Positions 24,384-33,376 of a stretch of 64,000 bases of DNA are shown one piece after another. The notes below the pieces were generated by a model, which worked only from the letters and a program-made list of their open reading frames with translations, made no database searches and was not told the origin of the DNA. The position numbers and the translations under genes were made by a program. Numbering within the stretch: the first letter of the stretch is position 1; the number at the start of each line of letters is the position of its first letter. The stretch is from Ferrovibrio terrae_A (lineage in GTDB: Bacteria; Pseudomonadota; Alphaproteobacteria; Ferrovibrionales; Ferrovibrionaceae): the NCBI RefSeq assembly GCF_943372915.1, contig NZ_CALSAN010000004.1:62001-126000 (forward strand), in the 5' to 3' direction.

Positions 24384-25149
24384 CGGCGATCTCGCAGAGC
24401 ACCGGCGTGTGATCGGAGGCCTTTTCCAGGCCGCGCGGGGCACGGTCGATCTCGCAAGCAACCAGCCGGTCGGCGAGCGGCGGCGAGAGCAGGAAATGGT
24501 CGATGCGCAGGCCGTTGTTGCGCGGCCAGGCGCCGGCCTGGTAGTCCCAGAAGCTGTATTCCACCGTGGCCGGATGCAGGGCGCGCCAAGCCTCGGTGAG
24601 GCCGAGATTGACCAGCGCGCGCCAGGCGCGGCGGCTGTCGGGCGCACACAGCGCATCCTCGGCCCAGCCGGCGGGATCATACACATCGGCATCGGCCGGG
24701 CAGATGTTGAAGTCGCCGGTCAGCAGGAAGGGCTTGCCCGCAGCCAGCAGTGCGGCGGCGCGCTGGCGCAGGCGCTCCATCCAGCGCAGCTTGTAGTCAT
24801 ATTTCTCGCCCGGGCGCGGGTTGCCGTTGGGCAGGTAGAGGCCGCACACGGTGATGCCGGCGATATCGCCCTCGATGTAGCGCGCCTGTTCATCGCTGTC
24901 GTCACCGGGCAGGCGGGTGCGCACAGCGTCAGGCTTCACTAGGCTGAGCAGGGCGACGCCGTTGTAGCTTTTCTGCCCGTGGGTGAAGAGGTGATAGCCC
25001 AGGCCCTCGAATTCCAGTCGCGGGAAATCCGCGTCCTGGCATTTGATTTCCTGCAGCACGACGACATCAGGTTTGCTGTCGCGCAGCCAGCCCAGCACAT
25101 TGGGCAGCCGGGCCTTCACCGAATTGACGTTCCAGGTGGCGAGTCTCAT
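24376..25149 (-). CDS. xth: Exodeoxyribonuclease III
   Basis: A 257-residue AP endonuclease/3'-5' exonuclease used in base-excision repair. Motifs of the exonuclease-endonuclease-phosphatase fold are complete: ATWNVNSVKARL, LQEIKCQD (metal-binding glutamate), GLYLPNG, LTGDFNICP (catalytic aspartate and asparagine), LRIDHFLLSP and the final ASDHTPV with the catalytic histidine. It precedes and overlaps the response regulator gene by 8 bases and is followed upstream by erpA on the same strand, a neighbourhood common in alphaproteobacteria. Confidence 0.95.
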   Translation of the reverse strand: MRLATWNVNSVKARLPNVLGWLRDSKPDVVVLQEIKCQDADFPRLEFEGLGYHLFTHGQKSYNGVALLSLVKPDAVRTRLPGDDSDEQARYIEGDIAGITVCGLYLPNGNPRPGEKYDYKLRWMERLRQRAAALLAAGKPFLLTGDFNICPADADVYDPAGWAEDALCAPDSRRAWRALVNLGLTEAWRALHPATVEYSFWDYQAGAWPRNNGLRIDHFLLSPPLADRLVACEIDRAPRGLEKASDHTPVLCEIADA

Positions 25150-25210
25150 GGCCGGCAGTATCGGCCAAGGTGGCGGGTCCGGCTAGGGCTGCAACCCTGC
25201 CGCGCGCTCA

Positions 25211-25594
25211 CTAAACCGAGAAGGAATTGCCGCAGCCGCAGCTGCTGGAGGCCAGCGGGTTGTTGATGCGGAAACCGGCGCCGGAGAGATCCTCGACGAA
25301 ATCCAGTTCCGAGCCCCGCAGGTAGTCCAGCGACACGCTGTCGACCAGCAGGCGGGCGCCGTCGCGGGTGATCACCACGTCATCGGCGGTTTCGTCGGCG
25401 TCCAGCGTGAAGCTGTACTGGAAGCCGGAGCAGCCGCCGCCCGACACGCTGATGCGCAGGCCGAGCGCCGGGTTGCCCTCCGACTCGGCCACTTTCAGGA
25501 TGCGGCGCGCGGCCGACGCGGTCAGGCCGAGCGCGGCACCGGCAGGCGGAGCCGGGGCGGCGATGGGGGCGGTCTGGGCTGCGGTTTCGGTCAT
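25211..25594 (-). CDS. erpA: Iron-sulfur cluster insertion protein ErpA
   Basis: An A-type Fe-S carrier of 127 residues. The three cluster-binding cysteines are present: GGGCSGFQYSF and the C-terminal SSCGCGNSFSV. An N-terminal alanine/proline-rich leader of about 22 residues precedes the conserved LTASAARRIL. The protein passes [2Fe-2S] or [4Fe-4S] clusters to apoproteins such as the isoprenoid enzyme IspG. It diverges from argS across 186 bases; in many relatives a dgt gene sits between them, absent here. Confidence 0.92.
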   Translation of the reverse strand: MTETAAQTAPIAAPAPPAGAALGLTASAARRILKVAESEGNPALGLRISVSGGGCSGFQYSFTLDADETADDVVITRDGARLLVDSVSLDYLRGSELDFVEDLSGAGFRINNPLASSSCGCGNSFSV

Positions 25595-25780
25595 TTGGCG
25601 TTTACGCTTGGTTTACCAATAATTTGCCACATTCGATCAGCAATTTAGGGGCTTACGCGCGGAAGTCAATTTCGGAAGACGGCAGACCACCCGCGCCACG
25701 TTGCGGCAGGGCTGTCATATGGCTACTTTCCGCCCCCAAACCAGACCTACCGCCCGTGTTTTTAGAAAAGCCTTGCCCGA

Positions 25781-27520
25781 ATGAACGTTTTTACCGAATT
25801 CCGCCGCGATGTGATGCGGGCCGTCGAAGCCTTGGCCTTGCCGGGCGACCTGCCGCTCAAGGCCGTGACGGTCGAGCCGCCGCGCGATGCGGCCCATGGC
25901 GACCTCGCCACCAATGTGGCCATGGTGATCGCCAAGCCGGCCGGCATGGCGCCGCGCGCCCTGGCGGAGAAGCTGAAGCCTTTGCTGGAAGCAAACCCGC
26001 ATGTCACGGCGGTGGAGATCGCCGGTCCGGGCTTCATCAACCTGCGCCTCAAGCCTGACTACTGGCAGCGCCAGGTCGGCACCATTGTCAATGCCGGCAA
26101 GGCCTATGGCGACAGCGCGCTGGGGCAGGGCATCAAGGTCAACGTGGAATACGTCTCGGCCAACCCGACCGGCCCGATGCATGTCGGCCATTGCCGTGGC
26201 GCGGTGTTCGGCGATGCGCTGGCCGCCCTGCTGCACAAGGCCGGCTTCGATGTCACCCGCGAATACTACATCAACGATGCCGGCGCCCAGGTCGATGTGC
26301 TGGCGCGCTCGGCGCATCTGCGCTATCGCGAGGCGCTGGGCGAGAGCATCACGATCCCGGAAGGCCTGTATCCCGGCGACTACCTGAAGCCGCTGGGCCA
26401 GCATCTGGCGCAGAAATACGATGCCAAATACCAGACCGCCCCGGAAGCCGACTGGCTGGTGCTGTTCCGCAAGGAAGCCATTGAGGCGATGATGGATATG
26501 ATCCGCGACGATCTCGCCGCGCTGAACATCCATCATGCCGTGTTCACGTCGGAAAAGGCCCTGCATGACAGCGGCGCGGTGCAGACCGCGTTTGATCGCC
26601 TGCAGCAGCGCGACCTGATCTATACCGGTGTGCTGGAACCGCCCAAGGGCAAGCTGCCGGAGGATTACGAGACCCGGCCGCAGGCGCTGTTCAAGGCCAG
26701 CGCGTTCGGCGACGACACCGACCGGCCGTTGAAGAAGTCCGATGGCAGCTGGACCTATTTCGGCGCCGACATTGCCTATCACGACGACAAGTATCGCCGC
26801 GGCTTCAGCCAGATGATCGATGTCTGGGGCGCCGACCATGGCGGCTATGTCAAGCGCATGAAGGCTGCCGTGAAGGCGCTGTCGAACGGCGAGGCCGATC
26901 TGGACGTCAAGCTGGTGCAGATGGTCAATCTGATGGACGGTGGCGAGCCGGTGAAGATGTCCAAGCGCGCCGGCACGTTTGTCACGCTGCGCGACGTGGT
27001 CGATGAAGTGGGCAAGGATGTCGTGCGCTTCATCATGCTGACGCGCAAGAACGACGCGCAGCTGGATTTCGATTTCAAGAAGGTGACGGAACAGTCGAAG
27101 GACAATCCGGTTTTCTATGTGCAGTATGCCCATGCGCGCATCTGCTCGGTGCTGCGCAATGCGAAGACCGAAGTGCCGGCGGTGGACACGGCGGATGCGG
27201 CGCTGGCCAAGGCGGATATGACGAAGTTGTCACACCCGGCCGAGCTGGCACTGGTCAAGCTGCTGGCCTCCTGGCCGCGCATGGTCGATTCCGCGGCTGA
27301 GGCGCATGAGCCGCATCGCGTGGCGTTTTTCCTGCAGGATGTGGCCGCCGCCTTCCACGGTCTGTGGAATGTCGGCCGCGACGATACCGGCATGCGGTTC
27401 CTGTTGCCCGAAGATATCGACCTCACGCGCGCGCGGCTGGCGATGCTGCGCGCCGTGGCAGTGGTGATTGCTTCGGGCCTTGCGGTGATGGGCGTGACGC
27501 CTGTCGAAGAGATGAGGTGA
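25781..27520 (+). CDS. argS: Arginyl-tRNA synthetase
   Basis: Class I aminoacyl-tRNA synthetase of 579 residues that charges tRNA-Arg. The HIGH-type motif is PTGPMHVGHCRG near residue 125; the KMSKS-type loop is VKMSKRAGTF, with the variant typical of many ArgS proteins. The N-terminal additional domain (MNVFTEFRRDVMRAVE) and C-terminal DALR anticodon-binding domain (NPVFYVQYAHARICSVL) are both present. It heads a gene block that runs SPOR protein-nagZ-M50 protease-scpAB-tatABC-serS, the conserved alphaproteobacterial order. Confidence 0.97.
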   Translation: MNVFTEFRRDVMRAVEALALPGDLPLKAVTVEPPRDAAHGDLATNVAMVIAKPAGMAPRALAEKLKPLLEANPHVTAVEIAGPGFINLRLKPDYWQRQVGTIVNAGKAYGDSALGQGIKVNVEYVSANPTGPMHVGHCRGAVFGDALAALLHKAGFDVTREYYINDAGAQVDVLARSAHLRYREALGESITIPEGLYPGDYLKPLGQHLAQKYDAKYQTAPEADWLVLFRKEAIEAMMDMIRDDLAALNIHHAVFTSEKALHDSGAVQTAFDRLQQRDLIYTGVLEPPKGKLPEDYETRPQALFKASAFGDDTDRPLKKSDGSWTYFGADIAYHDDKYRRGFSQMIDVWGADHGGYVKRMKAAVKALSNGEADLDVKLVQMVNLMDGGEPVKMSKRAGTFVTLRDVVDEVGKDVVRFIMLTRKNDAQLDFDFKKVTEQSKDNPVFYVQYAHARICSVLRNAKTEVPAVDTADAALAKADMTKLSHPAELALVKLLASWPRMVDSAAEAHEPHRVAFFLQDVAAAFHGLWNVGRDDTGMRFLLPEDIDLTRARLAMLRAVAVVIASGLAVMGVTPVEEMR

Positions 27521-27524
27521 GACG

Positions 27525-28403
27525 ATGAGCGACCTGCGTGGCGACCGCAACATGCGCCCGGTTCCTGGTGAGACGGCCAGTGCACCCGGCATTCGCAGCC
27601 CGAAACGCCTGATCACCGCCGGCATCGCGCTGGGCGCGGTGGCGGCCTTTGGTGTCGGTATCTGGTTTGCCTATGATCAGGGTGTGAAGCGTGGTGCGTC
27701 AGGCGCGCCGCCGCTGATCCGCGCCGATCAGGGTCCGACCAAGGTGGCGCCGGAAAATCCCGGCGGCATGCAGGTGCCGAACCAGGACAAGCAGATTTAT
27801 GAGCGCCTGCCGGGCAACACCACGGCGAATACGGCGGGACAGACTGAAAGGTTGCTGCCGCCGCAGGAGCGACCGAGCGCGACACCGACGCAACCGAATG
27901 TGGCGACCTCGCCGGCCGTGAGCGTGCCGACACGGCCGGCGCAGAGCGTACCCAATCAGAGCGCCGCCGTGCCGAACCGCACGGACGCGCCGAGCCCGGC
28001 GCCGATCCCGCCGGCGCCTGCCGCACCGGGCCAGCCGCAACCGGTGGCGCCGCGCACGGCCGCTGCACCAGCAACGCCGGCACCGACACAAACTCCTCCG
28101 GCCGCGACCGCGCGGGCAGCCGCGCCGGCACCGACGGTGACTGCCACACCGGGCGGCAGTGCCAGAATCCAGCTCGCTTCGCTGAAGGACCAGGCGGCGG
28201 CCACCGCCACCTGGAACCAGTTGCAGAAGAAATTTCCCGAGGTGCTGGGTGGACTTCAGCCGACCTATGAGCGCGTCGAGATTGCCGACAAGGGCACCTT
28301 CATCCGCCTGCAGGCCGGTCCGCTGAAGGATCGCGCCGAGGCCCAGTCGGCCTGCAACGCGCTGGCGGCCAAGAACCAGGGCTGCATCGTTGTTGGACGT
28401 TAA
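27525..28403 (+). CDS. SPOR domain-containing protein
   Basis: A 292-residue membrane protein with one N-terminal helix (about residues 28-48, LITAGIALGAVAAFGVGIWFA), a long proline/alanine-rich periplasmic linker, and a C-terminal SPOR domain (ARIQLASLKDQAAATATW ... GTFIRLQAGPLKDRAEAQSA). SPOR domains bind glycan strands stripped of stem peptides at the division site, so a role in septal peptidoglycan handling is expected. It starts 4 bases after argS and overlaps nagZ, placing it in the argS-nagZ operon. Confidence 0.92.
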   Translation: MSDLRGDRNMRPVPGETASAPGIRSPKRLITAGIALGAVAAFGVGIWFAYDQGVKRGASGAPPLIRADQGPTKVAPENPGGMQVPNQDKQIYERLPGNTTANTAGQTERLLPPQERPSATPTQPNVATSPAVSVPTRPAQSVPNQSAAVPNRTDAPSPAPIPPAPAAPGQPQPVAPRTAAAPATPAPTQTPPAATARAAAPAPTVTATPGGSARIQLASLKDQAAATATWNQLQKKFPEVLGGLQPTYERVEIADKGTFIRLQAGPLKDRAEAQSACNALAAKNQGCIVVGR

Positions 28404-29433
28404 ATCCGTGGATTGGGGCGCCTATGCGCCCGTCGTGGTGGGATGTGCCGGCCCGCAGTTGTCGGCGGAGGAGCGCGTGCTGTTCGGCGTGCGCAAGCCC
28501 CTGGGCCTGATCCTGTTTGCCCGCAACATCGTTGACCCGGCGCAGGTGAAGGCGCTGGTCGCCGATTTCCGTGGCGTTGTGGGCAACCGTTTCGCCCCCG
28601 TGCTGATCGATCAGGAAGGCGGCCGTGTCGCCCGCCTGAAGCCGCCGCACTGGCCGGTGTTTCCCCGCGGCGCCGCCTTTGGCGAAATCTACGCCCGCGA
28701 TCCGGCGGCGGCGGAAGAGGCGGCCTATCTGAACTATCGCTGGATCGGTGCCGTACTGACCGATCTGGGCATCGACGTGGATTGCGCGCCAGTGGCCGAT
28801 GTGCCGGTGGAAGGTGCCCATGATGTGATCGGCGACCGCGCCTATGGCCGCGATGCCGATATTGTCGGCCTGGTGGCCGAGGCGGTGATGCGCGGCCTGT
28901 CTGATGCCGGCGTGATGCCGGTGATCAAGCATATTCCCGGCCATGGCCGCTCGCGTACCGACAGCCATCTCGATCTGCCGGTGGTGGATACCAGCGCCGA
29001 GATCCTGGAGCGCAGCGATTTTCTGCCTTTCGTGACCCTGCGCCACGCGCCCTGGGCGATGACGGCGCATATCGTCTACAGCGCCTATGACCACGTGCTG
29101 CCGGCAACCCTGTCGCCCAATGTGATCAACCGGGTCATTCGCAGCCGGATCGGCTTCGACGGTGTGCTGATCTCCGACGACCTGACCATGAAGGCGCTGA
29201 AGGGCGCGCCGGCGGTGACAGGCCCGGCCTCGCTGCGCGCCGGCTGTGACCTGGTGCTGCACTGCTCGGGTGACCTGCCGGAGATGCAGGCGCTGTTCGC
29301 TGCCCTGCCGGCCATGTCGCGCGAGGCGGTGCGCCGGGTGGGCAAGGCCCGCAACGCCCTGCCACAGCCCCGGCCATTCACCGAAGCCGAACGGGCGCGA
29401 TATCAGACCCTGATGGAGCAGGTCTCCGTCTGA
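28390..29433 (+). CDS. nagZ: Beta-N-acetylhexosaminidase NagZ
   Basis: Cytoplasmic glycoside hydrolase family 3 enzyme that removes N-acetylglucosamine from anhydro-muropeptides in peptidoglycan recycling. Signature: KHIPGHGRSRTDSHLDLP (the catalytic flexible loop with the His and Asp pair) and ILFARNI / DQEGGRVARL in the substrate barrel; DGVLISDDLTM supplies the nucleophile aspartate. The start is taken as TTG 28390, with AGGG at 28378-28381 upstream, overlapping the SPOR gene by 14 bases; GTG at 28408 is an alternative. The 347-residue size suits the one-domain Gram-negative NagZ. Confidence 0.92.
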   Translation: MLDVKSVDWGAYAPVVVGCAGPQLSAEERVLFGVRKPLGLILFARNIVDPAQVKALVADFRGVVGNRFAPVLIDQEGGRVARLKPPHWPVFPRGAAFGEIYARDPAAAEEAAYLNYRWIGAVLTDLGIDVDCAPVADVPVEGAHDVIGDRAYGRDADIVGLVAEAVMRGLSDAGVMPVIKHIPGHGRSRTDSHLDLPVVDTSAEILERSDFLPFVTLRHAPWAMTAHIVYSAYDHVLPATLSPNVINRVIRSRIGFDGVLISDDLTMKALKGAPAVTGPASLRAGCDLVLHCSGDLPEMQALFAALPAMSREAVRRVGKARNALPQPRPFTEAERARYQTLMEQVSV

Positions 29434-29456
29434 GGCGGCGATTGTAGAGTCCGGCC

Positions 29457-30140
29457 ATGATGGAAACCCTGTACACCGTTTCGACCTGGATCCTGCCGGC
29501 CTTGCTGGCCATCACGCTGCATGAGGCGGCGCATGGTTTCGCGGCCTGGCGGCTGGGCGACGACACCGCCCGGCTGGCCGGTCGGCTGTCGCTGAACCCG
29601 CTGCGGCATATCGATCCGATGGGCACCGTGGTGCTGCCGGCCATGCTGCTGCTGGTGAAGGCGCCCTTCCTGTTCGGCTGGGCCAAACCGGTGCCGGTCG
29701 ACATGCGGAACCTGCCATCGCCGCGCCGCGACATGGCGCTGGTGGCGGCGGCCGGACCGGGCATCAACCTGGCCCAGGCCTTCATCGCGATGCTGCTGTT
29801 CCACCTGTTGCCGCTGTTTGGCGACACAGTTGATCTCTGGGTTGCCAGAAATCTGAATAATGCCATAAATATCAATATTATACTTTGTATTTTTAACCTG
29901 ATACCTGTGCCGCCGCTGGATGGTGGCCGGGTGGCGGTCGGATTGCTGCCGCTGGCCCTGGCGCGTCCCTTGGCCCGGCTGGAGCGCTATGGCATGGTGC
30001 TTCTGCTGATTCTGCTGCTCGCCGTGCCCTTGGTGGCCAGTCAATTCGGCATCGACTGGAACCCGCTGTTCGAGCTGATCACGCCCATTATCGTCGGGCT
30101 GCGGGATATCCTGCTTGTATTGTCCGGGCACGACGGCTAA
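29457..30140 (+). CDS. Site-2 protease family (M50) membrane protein
   Basis: A 227-residue integral membrane zinc protease-like protein. The zinc-binding motif HEAAH lies within the first helix (LLAITLHEAAHGFAAW), and the third ligand is in FNLIPVPPLDGGR near residue 155. It has about five helices and no PDZ domain, like the short Rv/YdjP-type group rather than RseP. Substrate unknown. A strikingly AT-rich stretch (about 29845-29905) encodes the NNAININIILCIFN segment inside otherwise GC-rich DNA. It lies between nagZ and scpA in the same direction. Confidence 0.9.
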   Translation: MMETLYTVSTWILPALLAITLHEAAHGFAAWRLGDDTARLAGRLSLNPLRHIDPMGTVVLPAMLLLVKAPFLFGWAKPVPVDMRNLPSPRRDMALVAAAGPGINLAQAFIAMLLFHLLPLFGDTVDLWVARNLNNAININIILCIFNLIPVPPLDGGRVAVGLLPLALARPLARLERYGMVLLLILLLAVPLVASQFGIDWNPLFELITPIIVGLRDILLVLSGHDG

Positions 30141-30201
30141 CACCGCGTCCCGGATTTAAAAAGTTTGGTATTCAAAGGTTTATGGCAAGGATTTTAAGGC
30201 A

Positions 30202-31083
30202 TTGACCGAAGCCGCCGAAACCCCCGCATCCGCGCCGGAACCCGTCGTTCCGGGTGGCGAGCCGTTTGAGGCCGCCCATCGCGACGGCCTGGACGAGGCC
30301 GGTGTCCGCATCGGCGAACAGTTCGTTCTCAGCCTCGATGCCTTCGAGGGCCCGCTCGACGTCCTGCTGCTGCTGGCCCGCGAGCAGAAGGTCGACCTGC
30401 GCAAGATCTCAATCCTCGCCCTGGCCGAACAGTATCTCGTTTTCATCGCCGAGTTGCGCAAGGTTCGCATCGAGGTCGCCGCCGACTACCTGGTGATGGC
30501 GGCCTGGCTGGCCTACCTGAAGTCGCGCCTGCTGATCCCCGAGCCCGAGAAGGAAGGCGAGCCGTCGGGCGCCGACATGGCGGCCCGTCTGGCCCTGCAG
30601 CTGCAGAAGCTGGAAGCCATGCGCCGGGTCGGCGAGCAGCTGATGAACCGCGACCAGGTGGGCCTGGCCATGTTCCTGCGCGGCCAGCCCGAGGGCGTCC
30701 GCGTCATCCGCAAGTCGGTCTACAACAGCACGCTATACGAGCTGCTGAAGGCCTATGCCGAATTCCGCGCCTCCAAGGGCTCGTCGGAAGTGCTGACCAT
30801 GAAGATGGCCCGCCGCCGCATCGTGTCGGTGGAAGAGGCGCTGACCCGCCTGCGCAACATGATTGGCCAGATCCCCGACTGGGCGACCCTGCAGTCCTTC
30901 CTGCCGGTCGATTCCGAAGATCCGTTCACGGTGAAATCGGCGCTGGCTTCCACCTTCAATGCCAGTCTCGAAATGGCCAAGCAGGGCCTGATCGAGCTGA
31001 AGCAGATGCAGACCTTCGGTCCCATTTATATCCGCCGCGGCCAGGGCAATATGCCTGCGGCGGCTGTCAATCCGGAAGAGTAA
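30202..31083 (+). CDS. scpA: Segregation and condensation protein A
   Basis: ScpA is the kleisin that joins the SMC heads and, with ScpB, forms the condensin needed for chromosome organisation. The N-terminal motif FEGPLDVLLLLAREQKVDLR and the following ALAEQYLVFI are diagnostic; the C-terminal winged helix that contacts the other SMC head is present. A 40-residue proline/alanine/glutamate-rich leader precedes the conserved part. The start is TTG at 30202, with AAGG just upstream. It lies 3 bases before scpB. Confidence 0.95.
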   Translation: MTEAAETPASAPEPVVPGGEPFEAAHRDGLDEAGVRIGEQFVLSLDAFEGPLDVLLLLAREQKVDLRKISILALAEQYLVFIAELRKVRIEVAADYLVMAAWLAYLKSRLLIPEPEKEGEPSGADMAARLALQLQKLEAMRRVGEQLMNRDQVGLAMFLRGQPEGVRVIRKSVYNSTLYELLKAYAEFRASKGSSEVLTMKMARRRIVSVEEALTRLRNMIGQIPDWATLQSFLPVDSEDPFTVKSALASTFNASLEMAKQGLIELKQMQTFGPIYIRRGQGNMPAAAVNPEE

Positions 31084-31086
31084 GAC

Positions 31087-32196
31087 GTGATGCAGTCCAA
31101 CGACGCGCTGCCAGCCAACGAAGACGGGCTGGACGAAGAAATCAAGATCGCCGCCGCCGCCGAAGACGAGGCGGACGAGGATACGCTTGCCGCTGGCGCT
31201 GCGCCGAAGCGTCGCGACGAGGATGACGACGATGATGACTCGGATGACGATGATGATTCCGATGACGACGATGATGACGATGATGACGATGACTCGGACG
31301 ACGATGACTCCGATGAGGATGATGACGAGTCCGATGACGACGATGACGACGACGATGAGGACGAGGACGAGGACGAGGAGGAAGCGCTAGAGACCGCTCC
31401 GGCCCCCGCCAAAAAGTCCCGCGCCAAGGCGCCCAAGTCGGAAGAAGAACAGGCCGAGGACGAGGCCGCCGCTGCCGATGCCGGCCTCAGCGATGCCGAG
31501 AAGGAAGCCGCCTTCCATGCCGCCATCCGCATGGCCGAGGCGCTGCTGTTTGCCGCGGCCGAGCCGCTGGACGAGGCGACCCTGCGCAAGCGTCTGCCGC
31601 GCGGCACCCGCGTGCCGGCGGTGCTGGCCGCGCTGGAAGACATCTACCGCAGCCGCGGCGTGACCCTGAAGAAGGTTGCCGGCCGCTGGTCGTTCATGAC
31701 CGCGCCCGACCTGCAGCATATGCTGGAAGAGCATCGCCAGGTGCAGCGCAAGCTGTCGCGCGCCGCGATCGAAACGCTGTCGATCATCGCCTATCACCAG
31801 CCCTGCACCCGCGCCGAGATCGAAGACATCCGCGGCGTGTCTCTAAGCAAGGGTACGCTCGACCTGCTGATGGAAATCGACTGGGTGAAGGTGCGTGGCC
31901 GCCGTCGCGTGCCGGGTCGCCCGGTCACCTATGGCACCACCGACGAATTCCTGGTGCATTTCGGCCTCGAAAGCGTGGATGCCCTGCCGGGCATCGAGGA
32001 ACTGCGCGCCTCGGGCCTGCTGGAAGCCCTGCCGGCTTCCGGTGGCATCCCGATGCCGGGTGAGTCGCTGGACGAGGCGGGCGAAGACCCGCTGGACGAT
32101 GACGATGATGGCCGCGAGTATCTCGAGCCGCTGGTCGACGAAGAGGCCGACGACAAGAAGGCTGCCCAGGAAAAGTCGCCGTCTGACGATGCGTGA
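31087..32196 (+). CDS. scpB: Segregation and condensation protein B with long acidic N-terminal tract
   Basis: ScpB binds ScpA as a dimer in the condensin complex. The conserved twin winged-helix core starts near residue 140 (AIRMAEALLFAAAEPLDE) and includes ETLSIIAYHQPCTRAEIEDIRGV and RPVTYGTTDEFLVHFGL, typical of ScpB. Ahead of it is an unusual extension of about 65 residues made almost only of Asp, Glu and Ser (about residues 43-100), then an alanine/lysine linker; the C-terminus is again acidic. The total of 369 residues is well above the usual 180-250. The start is GTG 31087 or ATG 31090. Its stop overlaps the ABC ATPase gene. Confidence 0.9.
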   Translation: MMQSNDALPANEDGLDEEIKIAAAAEDEADEDTLAAGAAPKRRDEDDDDDDSDDDDDSDDDDDDDDDDDSDDDDSDEDDDESDDDDDDDDEDEDEDEEEALETAPAPAKKSRAKAPKSEEEQAEDEAAAADAGLSDAEKEAAFHAAIRMAEALLFAAAEPLDEATLRKRLPRGTRVPAVLAALEDIYRSRGVTLKKVAGRWSFMTAPDLQHMLEEHRQVQRKLSRAAIETLSIIAYHQPCTRAEIEDIRGVSLSKGTLDLLMEIDWVKVRGRRRVPGRPVTYGTTDEFLVHFGLESVDALPGIEELRASGLLEALPASGGIPMPGESLDEAGEDPLDDDDDGREYLEPLVDEEADDKKAAQEKSPSDDA

Positions 32197-33256
32197 CCGC
32201 CCTGCAGGCATGCAGAAGCAGGGCGCCGGCCTCGACCTGATTGCGGTGAGCCATGATTATGGCCGCCGTCGCGCCGTCGACAATATTTCATTCCAGGTTG
32301 CGCCGGGCGAAATCCTCGGCCTGCTCGGACCATCGGGCTGCGGCAAGTCGACCACGCTGCGGCTGGCGGCGGGTCTGGAAGACCTGCAGAGCGGCGAGGT
32401 GAAGATCGGCGGCGCAGTGGTCGCCGGCGGTCGCGTCAACATCCCCACGGAGCGCCGCCATGTCGGCATGGTGTTCCAGGATCATGCGCTGTTTCCGCAT
32501 ATCAGCGTGTCGCAGAATATCGCCTTCGGCCTGGGCGCCGTTTCGGCGGCCGAGCGCGAGGCCCGTATCACTCTCTGGGCCGGGCGGCTTGGCCTGCCCC
32601 GCCTGCTGCAGGCCTATCCGCACCAGCTGTCGGGCGGCGAGCAGCAGCGCGTCGCATTGGCGCGTGCCATGGCGCCCGAACCGCGCGTCATGCTGCTGGA
32701 CGAGCCATTCTCCAGTCTCGACAGCCGGCTGCGCGACCAGATCCGCGACGAGACCGTGGATGTGCTGAAGCTGGCCGGCACCGCCACCCTGCTTGTGACG
32801 CATGATCCGGAAGAGGCCATGCGGATGAGCGACCGTATCGCCATCATGCAGGCCGGCCGGATCGAGCAGATCGACACCCCGGCACAGGTCTATGTCGCAC
32901 CCGCAACGCCGTTTGTGGCCCGCTTTCTGAGCGAGACCAATGAACTGCCGGTGAAAGTGGCCGGTGGCAGCGTCGACACGCCGTTCGGCCGGCTGCCGGC
33001 ACCGGCGCGGCTTTCAGACGGCGCGGCGCTGCTGATGTTCCGGCCCGAGGCCCTGCAGGAACGCGCGCCGGGGCAGGGCGCCACCGCCTTCACGGTGGAG
33101 CGCGCCATGGCACTGGGCGCCTATCGCCGGCTCGAGGTCAGCGCCGCCGGGCAGCGCTTTGCCGCCCGCCTGCCGGCCGGGCCGCTGCCGCCCAGCGGTG
33201 CGGTGCTGCATTTCGGCCTGAATCCGGATTTCTGCTTCGTTTTTCCAGCCGCTTAG
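32189..33256 (+). CDS. ABC transporter ATP-binding protein (FbpC/PotA-like)
   Basis: An ATPase subunit of 355 residues with Walker A GPSGCGKST, Q-loop VFQDHALFP, signature LSGGEQQR, Walker B VMLLDEP and switch histidine VTHDPEEA. The C-terminal third forms a TOBE-type regulatory domain (LPVKVAGGSVDTPFGRLP, LMFRPEAL), which places it in the importer group that serves ferric iron, polyamine, sulfate or sugar permeases. No permease or binding protein gene is adjacent, so it is an orphan whose partners are elsewhere. It starts at ATG 32189 with an 8-base overlap with scpB; ATG 32210 is a possible shorter start. Confidence 0.88.
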   Translation: MRDRPAGMQKQGAGLDLIAVSHDYGRRRAVDNISFQVAPGEILGLLGPSGCGKSTTLRLAAGLEDLQSGEVKIGGAVVAGGRVNIPTERRHVGMVFQDHALFPHISVSQNIAFGLGAVSAAEREARITLWAGRLGLPRLLQAYPHQLSGGEQQRVALARAMAPEPRVMLLDEPFSSLDSRLRDQIRDETVDVLKLAGTATLLVTHDPEEAMRMSDRIAIMQAGRIEQIDTPAQVYVAPATPFVARFLSETNELPVKVAGGSVDTPFGRLPAPARLSDGAALLMFRPEALQERAPGQGATAFTVERAMALGAYRRLEVSAAGQRFAARLPAGPLPPSGAVLHFGLNPDFCFVFPAA

Positions 33257-33376
33257 CGGCGGTTGCTCGCAGAGAAGTTGGTGGGCGGAAGATTGCCTCG
33301 GGCGCACGAACTCTGCCATAGTGCGGCGCTACGGTAGCCGGGGCCCCTTGGGCCCTGACTTGAAGGAGATAAGGGT

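Noticed and set aside
31026..31643. Minus-strand frame encoding a long polyserine tract
   Set aside because: It is the reverse complement of the Asp-rich tract of scpB; the serine run follows from complementing GAC/GAT codons.
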